Below are positions 26,123-33,016 of a DNA stretch of 33,016 bases, piece after piece. Where the stretch lies: contig DYRY01000010.1 in assembly GCA_020718465.1 (NCBI GenBank), positions 1-33,016 of the forward strand, given 5' to 3'. The notes beneath the pieces are model-generated. The model did no database searches. It was given only the letters and a program-made list of their open reading frames with translations, and had not been told where the DNA came from. This stretch comes from Anaeromyxobacter dehalogenans (GTDB lineage: Bacteria; UBP6; JAFGXH01). Every line of letters begins with the position of its first letter. The first letter of the stretch is position 1. Position numbers and translations under genes: made by a program.

Positions 26123-27109
26123 CTAAAATAGTGATTTGGGTTTTGGTTTTAAAAGCTCTTCAACCTCAAATTTAAGCTCTTTTAAATGTTGTTTTAGTGA
26201 TTTTGCATCTGTTTTGCTTGGCATAATATATATTTTTGAAGGAGATACAAATTTTACATATTCAATTAATCCATTAAAATCAGCATGGTCAGATATTACA
26301 AAACTCTCATCTAAAAAATATTTAGAGTGAAAACTATCTTTAAAAAGTGCTTCTCCACTAAGGGCAATTTTTTTATACTCCCCTTTTGTAAAAGGGATTT
26401 TTTCAAATTGTTCAAATGGATAGATAAGTATTGATGGATTTGAAAGTTTTGATGTTAATGGTTTTATAAATGATAAATCTACAATTTTTTCATTTTTAAA
26501 AAGTTGTGTATATTGATATATTCTATTTTGAAGATATATAGGTTTTTGTAGGCTATTTAAAATTGATATTAAATATTGAGCTTTTCCAAAAGGATTTGTT
26601 AATATTACAATATGATATCCATTATCTAAATTTTTTTGAACATAAGTTAAAAATAGAGTCTCCTCAATATCTCTTTTTGGAAAAATATACTCATTAGAAC
26701 CATAAGTTGAGTCTAAAATAAGAGTGTCTGCTGTTGGATAATATATCTCATCACAAGTGGGGTTAAGTCGATTATTTATGTGACCTGAATATAAAATTTT
26801 ACTATCTTTAACTTTTACAAAAAGTTGAGCAGAACCTGAAACATGACCTGATGGATATAGTGTTAATGTTAAGTCTCCAATTGAGAACTTTCTAAAATAT
26901 GACATCTGAAGAGCATTTAGTGGAACATCTTTTAACACAAACTTTTTATAAAACTCAATTGTTGTTTTTGTTGCAATAATTCTATCATGATATGTATTCA
27001 TCTGTTCTGAGTGTGAATGAGATAAAAAGGATAATCCCCTTTTTTTTACTGCATCAAGCCAGAGAATCGTATCTTTTATATGAATTGAAGAGTCTGCATA
27101 TTCAATCAT
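26123..27109 (-). CDS. Metallo-beta-lactamase/beta-CASP-fold protein with a degraded metal site
   Basis: The 328 residues follow the layout of the COG1236-like 3'-processing exonuclease family. Intact pieces: LYPSGHVSGSAQLFV (His89), LILDSTYG (Asp133, beta-CASP motif A) and VISDHADFNGLIEYV (Asp274-His275). Key ligands are altered: the HxHxDH motif reads SHSHSEQM (Glu35 and Gln36 replace Asp and His), the usual YTGD/YSGD Asp is His110 (YSGHINN), and the late HG motif reads IMPSK. I checked the first two on the reverse-complemented bases, and there is no frameshift. A normal two-zinc nuclease site is therefore unlikely; it may be inactive, use another metal arrangement, or bind nucleic acid. 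Its start overlaps the stop of the upstream exported-protein gene as ATGA. Confidence 0.8.
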   Translation of the reverse strand: MIEYADSSIHIKDTILWLDAVKKRGLSFLSHSHSEQMNTYHDRIIATKTTIEFYKKFVLKDVPLNALQMSYFRKFSIGDLTLTLYPSGHVSGSAQLFVKVKDSKILYSGHINNRLNPTCDEIYYPTADTLILDSTYGSNEYIFPKRDIEETLFLTYVQKNLDNGYHIVILTNPFGKAQYLISILNSLQKPIYLQNRIYQYTQLFKNEKIVDLSFIKPLTSKLSNPSILIYPFEQFEKIPFTKGEYKKIALSGEALFKDSFHSKYFLDESFVISDHADFNGLIEYVKFVSPSKIYIMPSKTDAKSLKQHLKELKFEVEELLKPKPKSLF

Positions 27110-27651
27110 AGCTTGTGCAAAGTCCCCTCTGTTTTATAAGTTTGAATAAGAATTGCATTATCTAATATATAATCTTTTTTTGTTGAAACTTTTTGTATAA
27201 TAGAGAATCTTAAAATATTTAGCAAAGGAATTTTATCATAAAGTGTATATGTTAGAGTATACTGTTTTCCATCAACATCTATCTCTGCCTCTATTTTTTT
27301 CCCTTTATATACTCTATCTTTATAATCATATGTATAATTATTTATGATTTTCTTTGATATAATTTTGATTGAACTTTTATTATAACTTAATGTTATCTCA
27401 ATCATTTTATCAATAAACTCATTCACCTCTATTTTAAGAGGCATCTCAAATGTTTTAGTCTGATGAAGAGAACCCATTTTAAAATCAACTTCAAGAGTAT
27501 ACCCTTTATCTGTAATATTTAATGGCTTCATTGTTAATGAACCATCATAATTTCCATCTGCAAAAAATCGATACTCACAAAACTCATCTGAAGATACAGC
27601 GAATATATTTATTGAGATAAATATAAAAATCATAACAAATAGATTTCTCAT
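27106..27651 (-). CDS. Small exported beta-rich protein, function unknown
   Basis: The 181 residues begin with a signal peptide (MRNLFVMIFIFISINIFA, likely cut before VSSDE). The mature part is predicted all-beta, with repeated strand pairs such as GSLTMKPLNITDKGYTLEVD and MIEITLSYNKSSIKIISKKI. This calls to mind periplasmic one-domain proteins that handle lipids or envelope polymers, but I cannot name the family. There is no lipobox. It overlaps the beta-CASP-like gene by 4 nt, so an exported protein and a cytoplasmic one are translated in a coupled way. It sits in the same leftward cluster as PBP1A, which suggests an envelope role. Confidence 0.75.
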   Translation of the reverse strand: MRNLFVMIFIFISINIFAVSSDEFCEYRFFADGNYDGSLTMKPLNITDKGYTLEVDFKMGSLHQTKTFEMPLKIEVNEFIDKMIEITLSYNKSSIKIISKKIINNYTYDYKDRVYKGKKIEAEIDVDGKQYTLTYTLYDKIPLLNILRFSIIQKVSTKKDYILDNAILIQTYKTEGTLHKL

Positions 27652-27755
27652 TTTAACCTAAAAAAATTAAAAAACATAATAAATCTGAAAAAAATAATTT
27701 TATAAAAAAAATAATTTTATAAAATAGTAACTAATATTAATATATTGTTTTATAA

Positions 27756-28376
27756 CTATCTAACAAAATGCCTAAAAAGATACTCAATAAGTTGCATACT
27801 TCCTCTACTTTCATATTGTGAAAACATAGATTCCATAAGTTGATATGCCTCTATTATTTTTTTCTGTTTTAGTAACTCAATTATTCTAAGTGATTTTTCA
27901 TCCAAAACATCAAAAACATCACTTTTTTCATTAAAAAACTGTTTTTTCAACTGTTTATCTAAATCTAATAGAGAGTGAGTTGGACTATTTTTGATTTGTA
28001 AATCAGTCTCTTCCTCATCTGAATTATCTACTTTTTTTAGATGTTGCTCTGTTAAGGGATTTGATTTAGGTCTACTACTCTCTTTTTGTTTGAGAAGAGT
28101 ATTAATATCTGTTGTAGAGTATATACTTTTGTTTTTTCTTACAGTTTCCCCTTCAACATCCTCTTCAAGTAAAAAATCCTCTTCTGATAAATCTTGAGTA
28201 TACTCCTCAACCTGTTTTGATAAAAGATCCTCTATATCAACAACTCCTTTTTTAATAGGTTTATCACTGATTTCAATTGTTCGCTCTTCAAACTCAATCT
28301 CTTCCATATCAAGAACAAGAATTTTTTCCTGTTTAGCCTTATCTGCTTTATTTAAGAGTAGCTCTGAAATATCCAT
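27756..28376 (-). CDS. Acidic protein with three D-I-x-x-L-L motifs, function unknown
   Basis: A longer frame begins with a TTG at 28409, but I prefer the ATG at 28376 (206 residues), since the protein then opens directly with its repeated motif. That motif occurs three times: MDISELLLNK (1-10), VDIEDLLSKQ (46-55) and TDINTLLKQK (89-98). Between them lie acidic, probably disordered stretches (EEDFLLEEDVEGE, DNSDEEETD). The last 45 residues look like a TPR-style helix pair (IIELLKQKKIIEAYQLMESM). There is no signal peptide or membrane segment. It is the first gene of the leftward cluster that ends with PBP1A, 104 bp upstream of the exported-protein gene. Repeated short motifs suggest a tether or adaptor; no family recognised. 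The ribosome-binding site is weak. Confidence 0.72.
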   Translation of the reverse strand: MDISELLLNKADKAKQEKILVLDMEEIEFEERTIEISDKPIKKGVVDIEDLLSKQVEEYTQDLSEEDFLLEEDVEGETVRKNKSIYSTTDINTLLKQKESSRPKSNPLTEQHLKKVDNSDEEETDLQIKNSPTHSLLDLDKQLKKQFFNEKSDVFDVLDEKSLRIIELLKQKKIIEAYQLMESMFSQYESRGSMQLIEYLFRHFVR

Positions 28377-28755
28377 TGTTTTTTTATTCTCTATCACGTT
28401 TAAAACCAAAAGTTCAAAAAATTATATAAAAAAAAAAGATAAAAATCAAATTTTATTTCTATTATTTAGTTATATGCTGGAAATTCGCAAATAATAGATG
28501 AATTAAATCAATTTAATATAAGAAATATGGTAAAAATTACTTAGTTTTTATAGAGAGTTGCTTCCATTGTTAAAATCTTGTGAATTTATAAAAATCACTA
28601 CCATTAGCTATTTTTTTATGATATATAAATTGAATTAGATGGGTTTTATAGTTTTTTATCTTTAAAATAAAGAACTTTAAAAACACTTTTTTCTTAATAT
28701 TCTTAATTTGATGGTGTTAAAATTTCTCTACTGTCTATTAATGGAGGGACTCAAT
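28377..28755. other. AT-rich divergent intergenic region upstream of ygeY
   Basis: About 379 bp of very AT-rich DNA between the acidic-protein gene and ygeY. A longer in-frame extension of ygeY back to 28708 is present but rejected, because GGAGGG at 28743-28748 sits exactly 7 nt before the ATG at 28756. I find no strong -35/-10 pair; TTGAAT at 28630-28635 has only a weak TTTTAT 18 bp downstream. One imperfect palindrome (28580-28598) is listed separately. No RNA gene or riboswitch seen. Confidence 0.5.
28580..28598. promoter_or_regulatory. Imperfect palindrome, possible operator upstream of ygeY
   Basis: GTGAATTTATAAAAATCAC is a 19-bp near-palindrome in which 7 of 9 position pairs match around a central T. 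It lies about 157 bp before the ygeY start. The GTGA/TCAC arms recall CRP/FNR-family sites, but the arm spacing (11 bp) is longer than the CRP consensus of 6. It may be a site for another dimeric regulator or chance. Confidence 0.22.
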
Positions 28756-29949
28756 ATGTTTTGGAATGAGATTCAAAAAAAAGCAAAAGAGTATCGTATG
28801 GATATGGCTAAATTTCTATCCGATTTGGTAAAAATTCACTCAATCTCTTGTAAAGAGAGAGATGTTGTTTTAAGAATCAAAGAGGAGATGGAAAAAGTAG
28901 GCTTTGATGAGATTATTATTGATGGTCTTGGAAACATATTGGGAAGAGTTGGTAATGGACCAAGAGTAATTGCAATTGATGCTCATATTGATACTGTTGA
29001 CCTTGGTGAACGTTCCGCTTGGAGTAGAGATCCTTTAAGTGGTGATATTGATGATGTAAATGTTTATGGTCGTGGAACAACTGATCAAACTGGTGGTCTT
29101 GTTTCTGGTGTTTATGCTGGTAAAATTGTTAAAGATCTAAATCTTGGTGAAGATGTTACTGTTTGGGTAACAGGAACAGTTATGGAAGAGGATTGTGATG
29201 GTCTTTGTTGGCAATATATTCTTAATGAAGTTAAACTTAGACCAGAGTTTGTTGTTATCACAGAACCAACAAATCTAAATATCTATAGAGGCCATAGAGG
29301 TCGTATGGAGATTAAAGTTTATGTTAAAGGGCTTTCAGCTCATGGTTCAGCTCCAGAGAGAGGTGATAATGCTATTTTTAAAATGGCAAAAATCCTTAAT
29401 GAGCTTGAAGAGCTTCATCCAAAACTTAAAAATGATGATTTCTTAGGAAAAGGATCTTTAACTGTTTCTCAATTTTTCTCAAGTTCACCATCTCAATGTG
29501 CTGTTGCAGATGAGGCTTGGATATCTATTGATCGTCGCCTTACTTGGGGTGAAACAAAAGAGTCTGCTATTAGTGAGATTGAGGCATTACCTTCTGTTAA
29601 AAAATTTGGTGCAAAAGTTGAGATGTATATGTACTCTGAAACTGCATATACAGGACTTGTATATCCAACAGAGAAATATTATCCAACTTGGAAAATCGAG
29701 GAGAATCATCCGCTTGTTCAACAGTGTGTTTCAACTTTTGAAAATCTTTTTGAGAAAAAACCTATTGTTGATAAATGGACATTCTCAACAAATGGTGTAT
29801 CTATAATGGGTAGAGAGGGGATTCCTTGTATTGGTTTTGGACCAGGAAATGAGATTTATGCTCATGCACCAAATGAGTTTGTTCCAATTGAGCATTTAGA
29901 AGTATGTGCAGCATTCTATGCTGGATTAATAGCTACAACAAAAAAATAG
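28756..29949 (+). CDS. ygeY: YgeY-family M20 metallohydrolase (selenium/purine metabolism hydrolase)
   Basis: A 397-residue member of the M20/ArgE/DapE amidohydrolase family. Metal-binding residues are visible: His77 in [10 protein letters not shown], Asp110 in [10 protein letters not shown], the catalytic Glu pair 144-145 in TVMEEDCDG, Glu170 in ITEPTN, and a late His in [10 protein letters not shown]. The M20 lid domain lies about 180-290 ([15 protein letters not shown]). YgeY genes occur next to ygeW and molybdenum hydroxylases in anaerobic purine-degrading gene sets, where the enzyme is thought to hydrolyse a downstream amide intermediate. GGAGGG 7 nt before this ATG fixes the start. The ygeW gene follows after 31 bp. 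A general dipeptidase or ArgE role is less likely given the neighbours. Confidence 0.9.
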   Translation: MFWNEIQKKAKEYRMDMAKFLSDLVKIHSISCKERDVVLRIKEEMEKVGFDEIIIDGLGNILGRVGNGPRVIAIDAHIDTVDLGERSAWSRDPLSGDIDDVNVYGRGTTDQTGGLVSGVYAGKIVKDLNLGEDVTVWVTGTVMEEDCDGLCWQYILNEVKLRPEFVVITEPTNLNIYRGHRGRMEIKVYVKGLSAHGSAPERGDNAIFKMAKILNELEELHPKLKNDDFLGKGSLTVSQFFSSSPSQCAVADEAWISIDRRLTWGETKESAISEIEALPSVKKFGAKVEMYMYSETAYTGLVYPTEKYYPTWKIEENHPLVQQCVSTFENLFEKKPIVDKWTFSTNGVSIMGREGIPCIGFGPGNEIYAHAPNEFVPIEHLEVCAAFYAGLIATTKK

Positions 29950-29980
29950 TTAACCAATATTCTTTTTTAAGGAGTTTTTA

Positions 29981-31174
29981 ATGCAACAGATTTCCATCAA
30001 AAAAAATATTGAGCTTTTAAAAAAGCTCTCAACTGATATGTATGAGAAAGATTTTCTTTTAACTTGGGAAAAAAGTTTTGATGAGATTCAGGCAACAATT
30101 TTGGTTGCTGAGGCTCTTAAAGAGATGCATCGCACAAATATATCCACAAGAATTTTTGACAGTGGATTGGGAATCTCTATATTCAAAGATAACTCAACAA
30201 GAACAAAATTTAGTTTTGCATCTGCTGTGAATGCACTTGGTCTTGCAGTTCAAGATTTTGATGAGAAAAAATCTCAAATTGCACATGGTGAAACTGTAAG
30301 AGAGACTGCAAATATGGTATCTTTTACAGCAGATGTTATTGGTATTCGTGATGATATGTATCTTGGAGAGGGAGATCGTTACCAAAGAGAGGTTAGTGAG
30401 GCAGTTCAATATGGTTATGATAAAGGAATTCTTCACCAAAGACCAACTTTAGTTAACCTTCAATCTGATATTGACCATCCAACTCAATCTATGTCTGACT
30501 TAGCAAAATTAAAAGACTATTTTGGTGGTTTTGAGAATCTTAAAGGAAAAAAAATTGCAATGACTTGGGCATACTCTCCAAGTTATGGTAAACCACTCTC
30601 TGTTCCACAAGGTGTTATTGGATTAATGAGTCGTTTTGGAATGGATGTAACTCTTGCATATCCAGAGGGATATGAGTTAATTCCTGAAGTTGTTGAGGTT
30701 GCTAAAAAGAATGCAGCTGTAAGTGGTGGTAAATTTGAAATCGTTCATAGTATGGATGAGGCTTTCAAAGATGCACATATTGTTTATCCTAAATCTTGGG
30801 CTCCATATTGGGTAATGCAAAAACGTACAGACCTTCTCCGTTCAGGGGATCATAAAGGTCTTGAAGAGCTTGAAAAACAGGCTCTTGCAAATAATGCAAA
30901 ACATACAGATTGGGAGTGTACAGAAGAGAATATGAAACTTACTCAAAATGGTGCAGCTCTATATCAACACTGTTTACCTGCAGATATAACAGGTTTAAGT
31001 TGTAAACAGGGAGAGGTTGTTCGTTCTGTTTTTGATAGATATATTCCAGACACATATCATCAAGCAAGTTTTAAACCTTTTGTTATTATGGCAATGATTT
31101 TACTTGGAAAAGTTTCAAATCCTGCTCAAAAACTTGAGGAGTTAATTGCTAAATCAATCAAAAGACAGTTTTAA
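29981..31174 (+). CDS. ygeW: Knotted carbamoyltransferase YgeW
   Basis: A 397-residue aspartate/ornithine carbamoyltransferase superfamily member of the YgeW type, cytoplasmic. Carbamoyl-phosphate site motifs: STRT (72-75) in DNSTRTKFSFASAVNALGL, HPTQ (166-169) in DIDHPTQSMSDL, and HCLP (330-333) in YQHCLPADITG. It is longer than OTC (about 310-340), as expected for the YgeW class. It probably moves a carbamoyl group from a ureido-type intermediate to phosphate, producing carbamoyl phosphate in purine breakdown; the true substrate is not settled. AAGGAG at 29969-29974 lies 6 nt before the ATG. It is cotranscribed with ygeY, and a strong terminator-like hairpin begins 29 bp after its stop. No carbamate kinase gene is in the window. 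Confidence 0.92.
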   Translation: MQQISIKKNIELLKKLSTDMYEKDFLLTWEKSFDEIQATILVAEALKEMHRTNISTRIFDSGLGISIFKDNSTRTKFSFASAVNALGLAVQDFDEKKSQIAHGETVRETANMVSFTADVIGIRDDMYLGEGDRYQREVSEAVQYGYDKGILHQRPTLVNLQSDIDHPTQSMSDLAKLKDYFGGFENLKGKKIAMTWAYSPSYGKPLSVPQGVIGLMSRFGMDVTLAYPEGYELIPEVVEVAKKNAAVSGGKFEIVHSMDEAFKDAHIVYPKSWAPYWVMQKRTDLLRSGDHKGLEELEKQALANNAKHTDWECTEENMKLTQNGAALYQHCLPADITGLSCKQGEVVRSVFDRYIPDTYHQASFKPFVIMAMILLGKVSNPAQKLEELIAKSIKRQF

Positions 31175-31188
31175 TTTTATAAAAACAT

Positions 31189-31194
31189 TATAAT
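31189..31194 (+). promoter_or_regulatory. TATAAT box just upstream of the hairpin before the PLP enzyme gene
   Basis: A perfect TATAAT lies in the short gap after ygeW, but no good -35 box is found 16-18 bp upstream. If used, transcription would start near 31201, at the foot of the hairpin, so that the hairpin would form the 5' end of the mRNA. Chance matches are common in this AT-rich DNA. Confidence 0.25.
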
Positions 31195-31202
31195 TTGATT
31201 TT

Positions 31203-31236
31203 TTGGGGGCGTTATTTATAATGCCCCCAATTTTTT
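31203..31236 (+). terminator. Strong Rho-independent terminator/attenuator-like hairpin between ygeW and the PLP enzyme gene
   Basis: TTGGGGGCGTTAT (31203-31215) pairs with ATAATGCCCCCAA (31218-31230): 8 perfect pairs at the base including five G-C plus one C-G, one G-T pair, then A/T pairs to a tiny loop. Six T follow (31231-31236). This is the most GC-rich hairpin in the window and fits an intrinsic terminator closely. The next start codon is at 31255, only 18 nt after the T-run. Confidence 0.88.
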
Positions 31237-31254
31237 ATATAAAAGGAGAAAAAA

Positions 31255-32736
31255 ATGATTCCTATTATTGATTCAGTCATCCATCCAGAGGCAGTTGAGA
31301 ATAGCATTAAACGATTTAAAAAACAGGGAATTATCCTTCCAACATTTGAAGAGATGAGAAATCCAGAGCTTATTCCTGAAAAAATCAAAAAAAATCTTAA
31401 AAATATTGGTTTATGGGATTTAAATCCTCTTAATCTTTTTAGAATCACTTGGAAAAATGAGCCAGTTGAGAATGGTGGTGGTTATGGAAAGGTTAACTAT
31501 CTTGAGTTACCATCAGAATTAACAGGTATTAAGGCAAGAGTTGTTCTTCTTGTTGGTAAATGGTTTCCAACTGGTGCACATAAAGTTGGTGCTGCCTATG
31601 GTTGTTTAGCTCCAGCAATTGTATCAGGTCTTTTTGATCCAACAGTTCATAAAGCTGTTTGGCCATCAACAGGAAACTACTGTCGTGGTGGAGCATTTGA
31701 TTCTCATTTAATGGGGTGTGAATCTGTTGCTATTCTTCCTGAAGAGATGAGTCAAGAGCGTTTTAATTGGTTGAAAGGGATTGCCTCTGAGATTATTGCA
31801 ACACCAGGTTGTGAATCAAATGTTAAAGAGATTTATGATGCATGTTGGGATATAAGAAAAAATAGAAAAGATCATGTTATTTTTAATCAATTTGATGAGT
31901 TTGGAAATCCTGCTTGGCACTATAATGTTACAGGTCCAGCTATTGAAGAGGTTTATGGATATCTAAAAACAGAAACATCATCTCTCTCTGCATTTATCTC
32001 TGCAACAGGTTCTGCTGGAACAATTGCAGCAGGAGATTATTTGAAAAAAATCCATCCTCAAATGAAAATCTCTGCTTCAGAGGCTCTTCAATGCCCAACT
32101 ATTCTAGCAAATGGTTTTGGTGGTCATAGAATTGAGGGTATTGGTGATAAACATATTCCTTGGGTTCATAACACTAAAAATACAGATGTTATAACTGCAA
32201 TTGATGATGAAGATTGTATGAGACTACTTCGTCTTTTTAATGAAAAAGAGGGACATACATATTTGAAAAAAATGGGGTTACCAGAGGAGTTAGTAAATCA
32301 ACTTCATCTTCTTGGAATCTCTGGAATATCAAACATGCTCTCTGCAATTAAAACTGCAAAATATTATGAGATGACCTCTGATGATATTATTTTTACTCTT
32401 GCAACAGACTCTGCTGATATGTATCAATCAAGAGTTGTTGAGTTAAAAAAAGAGAGAGGAAAATATACATCAGTTCAAGCTGTTAAAGATTATGAAAAAT
32501 GTATGCTTGGTGCAACAGTTGACTATATGCAGGAGTTAACTTATGCAGATAGAAAACGTGTTCACAATCTAAAATATTACACTTGGGTTGAGCAACAAGC
32601 AAAAGAGACAGAAGATTTAAATACTCTTTGGTATGATAGAACTATTTGGGATAGACTATTTAATCAACCTAAAAGATGGGATGAGATGATTAAAGAGTTT
32701 AATGAAAAAACTGGAGTTCTAAAAAAACTAAAATAG
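31255..32736 (+). CDS. Fold-type II PLP-dependent enzyme (cysteine synthase/tryptophan synthase beta-like), substrate unknown
   Basis: The 493 residues carry the fold-type II pattern: FPTGAHKVGAAYG with the PLP-binding Lys110 (compare TGAHK in tryptophan synthase beta), WPSTGNYCRGGAF (136-148) as the substrate-carboxylate loop, and ISATGSAGTIAAGDYL (248-263) as the phosphate-binding glycine loop. Late sequence includes ILANGFGGHRIEGIGDKHIP and LATDSADMYQSR. It is longer than cysteine synthases (about 310) and than YgeX diaminopropionate ammonia-lyase (about 400), and I see no YgeX-specific pattern. A lyase or beta-replacement reaction on an amino acid is likely. AGGAG (31244-31248) lies 6 nt before the ATG. 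Context with ygeY and ygeW suggests it takes the place of ygeX in this set; that is inference. Confidence 0.85.
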   Translation: MIPIIDSVIHPEAVENSIKRFKKQGIILPTFEEMRNPELIPEKIKKNLKNIGLWDLNPLNLFRITWKNEPVENGGGYGKVNYLELPSELTGIKARVVLLVGKWFPTGAHKVGAAYGCLAPAIVSGLFDPTVHKAVWPSTGNYCRGGAFDSHLMGCESVAILPEEMSQERFNWLKGIASEIIATPGCESNVKEIYDACWDIRKNRKDHVIFNQFDEFGNPAWHYNVTGPAIEEVYGYLKTETSSLSAFISATGSAGTIAAGDYLKKIHPQMKISASEALQCPTILANGFGGHRIEGIGDKHIPWVHNTKNTDVITAIDDEDCMRLLRLFNEKEGHTYLKKMGLPEELVNQLHLLGISGISNMLSAIKTAKYYEMTSDDIIFTLATDSADMYQSRVVELKKERGKYTSVQAVKDYEKCMLGATVDYMQELTYADRKRVHNLKYYTWVEQQAKETEDLNTLWYDRTIWDRLFNQPKRWDEMIKEFNEKTGVLKKLK

Positions 32737-32814
32737 TCAAAACTTTTAACAATCCTTCAAAAACAATTGAGAATTACTTTTATTTATTTTTTTTAAATTA
32801 ATTTTATTTATTAG

Positions 32815-32971
32815 ACCTCTTGCATAACCTAAAAGAAGAGAAAAAAAGAGTTTTTTTTATATTTTTTTAAAGAACCCTCTCCCTAAATCCCTCTCCAATA
32901 CTTGGCGAGGGACTTGAAGAAAAAAATAATTTTATTATTTTTTATAATATAAATAGGGTTCTGCAAGAAGT
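32815..32971. mobile_element. Candidate MITE-like element, about 157 bp, with imperfect terminal inverted repeats
   Basis: ACCTCTTGCATAACCT (32815-32830) and the reverse complement of 32956-32971, ACTTCTTGCAGAACCC, match at 13 of 16 positions, facing inward. Ends of the form GACCTCTTGCATAAC recall those of some IS5-group insertion sequences (from memory). The interior has no reading frame but has a GC-rich hairpin and two CCCTCTCC boxes. Flanks are AT-rich and a target duplication cannot be fixed. A decayed insertion remnant is the main alternative. Confidence 0.5.
32885..32915. repeat. REP-like hairpin with CCCTCTCC boxes
   Basis: AAATCCCTCTCC (32885-32896) pairs with GGCGAGGGACTT (32904-32915) over 12 positions with two mismatches around the loop AATACTT. 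A second CCCTCTCC lies at 32875-32882, 14 bp upstream. CCCTCTCCCTAAATCCCTCTCC followed by GAGGGACTT has the form of dispersed intergenic palindromes I recall from several bacterial phyla. It sits inside the candidate mobile element and far from any T-run, so it is not a typical terminator. Confidence 0.6.
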
Positions 32972-33016
32972 ATAATAATAGAAAATGTTAATGCAGAAAT
33001 AAAGGTTTTTAAAATT

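Noticed and set aside
28486-28500. TGGAAATTCGCA as a sigma-54 promoter
   Set aside because: The GG and GC pairs are 8 bp apart; sigma-54 sites need about 12.
28708-28755. 16-residue N-terminal extension of YgeY
   Set aside because: The extension overlaps the GGAGGG ribosome-binding site at 28743-28748, and the family begins at the ATG at 28756.

Overview
The window is about 33 kb of very AT-rich DNA (roughly 30% G+C by eye), densely coding on both strands. The genes fit a Gram-negative, two-membrane bacterium: a type IV pilus secretin with its alignment complex, two lipoproteins with lipoboxes, periplasmic peptidoglycan enzymes and a bifunctional Rel. A Roadblock/LC7 protein and a Cys-rich lipoprotein directly behind pilQ recall Myxococcota and other former Deltaproteobacteria, but no rRNA or clear phylogenetic marker is present, so this assignment is tentative.

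Layout. Left edge: the 3' end of a molybdenum hydroxylase (xanthine dehydrogenase type) large subunit, converging on queA. At 1935-11618 one rightward transcription unit runs pilM-pilN-pilO-pilP-pilQ, then a Cys-rich lipoprotein, a 581-residue repeat protein, a Roadblock protein and a type II dehydroquinase (aroQ). All are overlapping or closely spaced, behind a good sigma-70 type promoter. A leftward block follows: an unknown 204-residue protein and rel. At 14890-18934 a Slt70-like lytic transglycosylase overlaps a membrane-anchored alkaline-phosphatase/sulfatase-superfamily enzyme. At 19185-22319 (leftward) lie rodA and mrdA (PBP2); an HDOD signalling gene diverges from mrdA. At 23483-28376 a leftward cluster holds PBP1A, a beta-CASP-like protein with a degraded metal site, a small exported protein and an acidic motif-repeat protein. 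The right end carries ygeY, ygeW and a fold-type II PLP enzyme, typical of anaerobic purine/selenium-dependent hydroxylase gene sets, then a probable small non-autonomous mobile element.

How the genes fit together. The window joins pilus envelope machinery (PilMNOPQ), cell elongation (PBP2, RodA, PBP1A, lytic transglycosylase, a possible LtaS/OpgB-like enzyme) and stress signalling (Rel, HDOD). It is flanked on both sides by parts of a purine-catabolic set (molybdenum hydroxylase on the left; YgeY, YgeW and the PLP enzyme on the right).

The best candidate for something undescribed is the repeat protein at 9017-10762. It is built from units made of a predicted helix followed by an F-x-D-I-S strand motif. 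One 134-residue stretch has recently been duplicated almost perfectly as a 402-bp tandem repeat. The gene overlaps a Roadblock gene by 4 nt and lies in the same transcription unit as a secretin that carries an unusual coiled coil of about 340 residues. Together they may form a pilus-linked scaffold and GTPase-regulator module. That function is inference.
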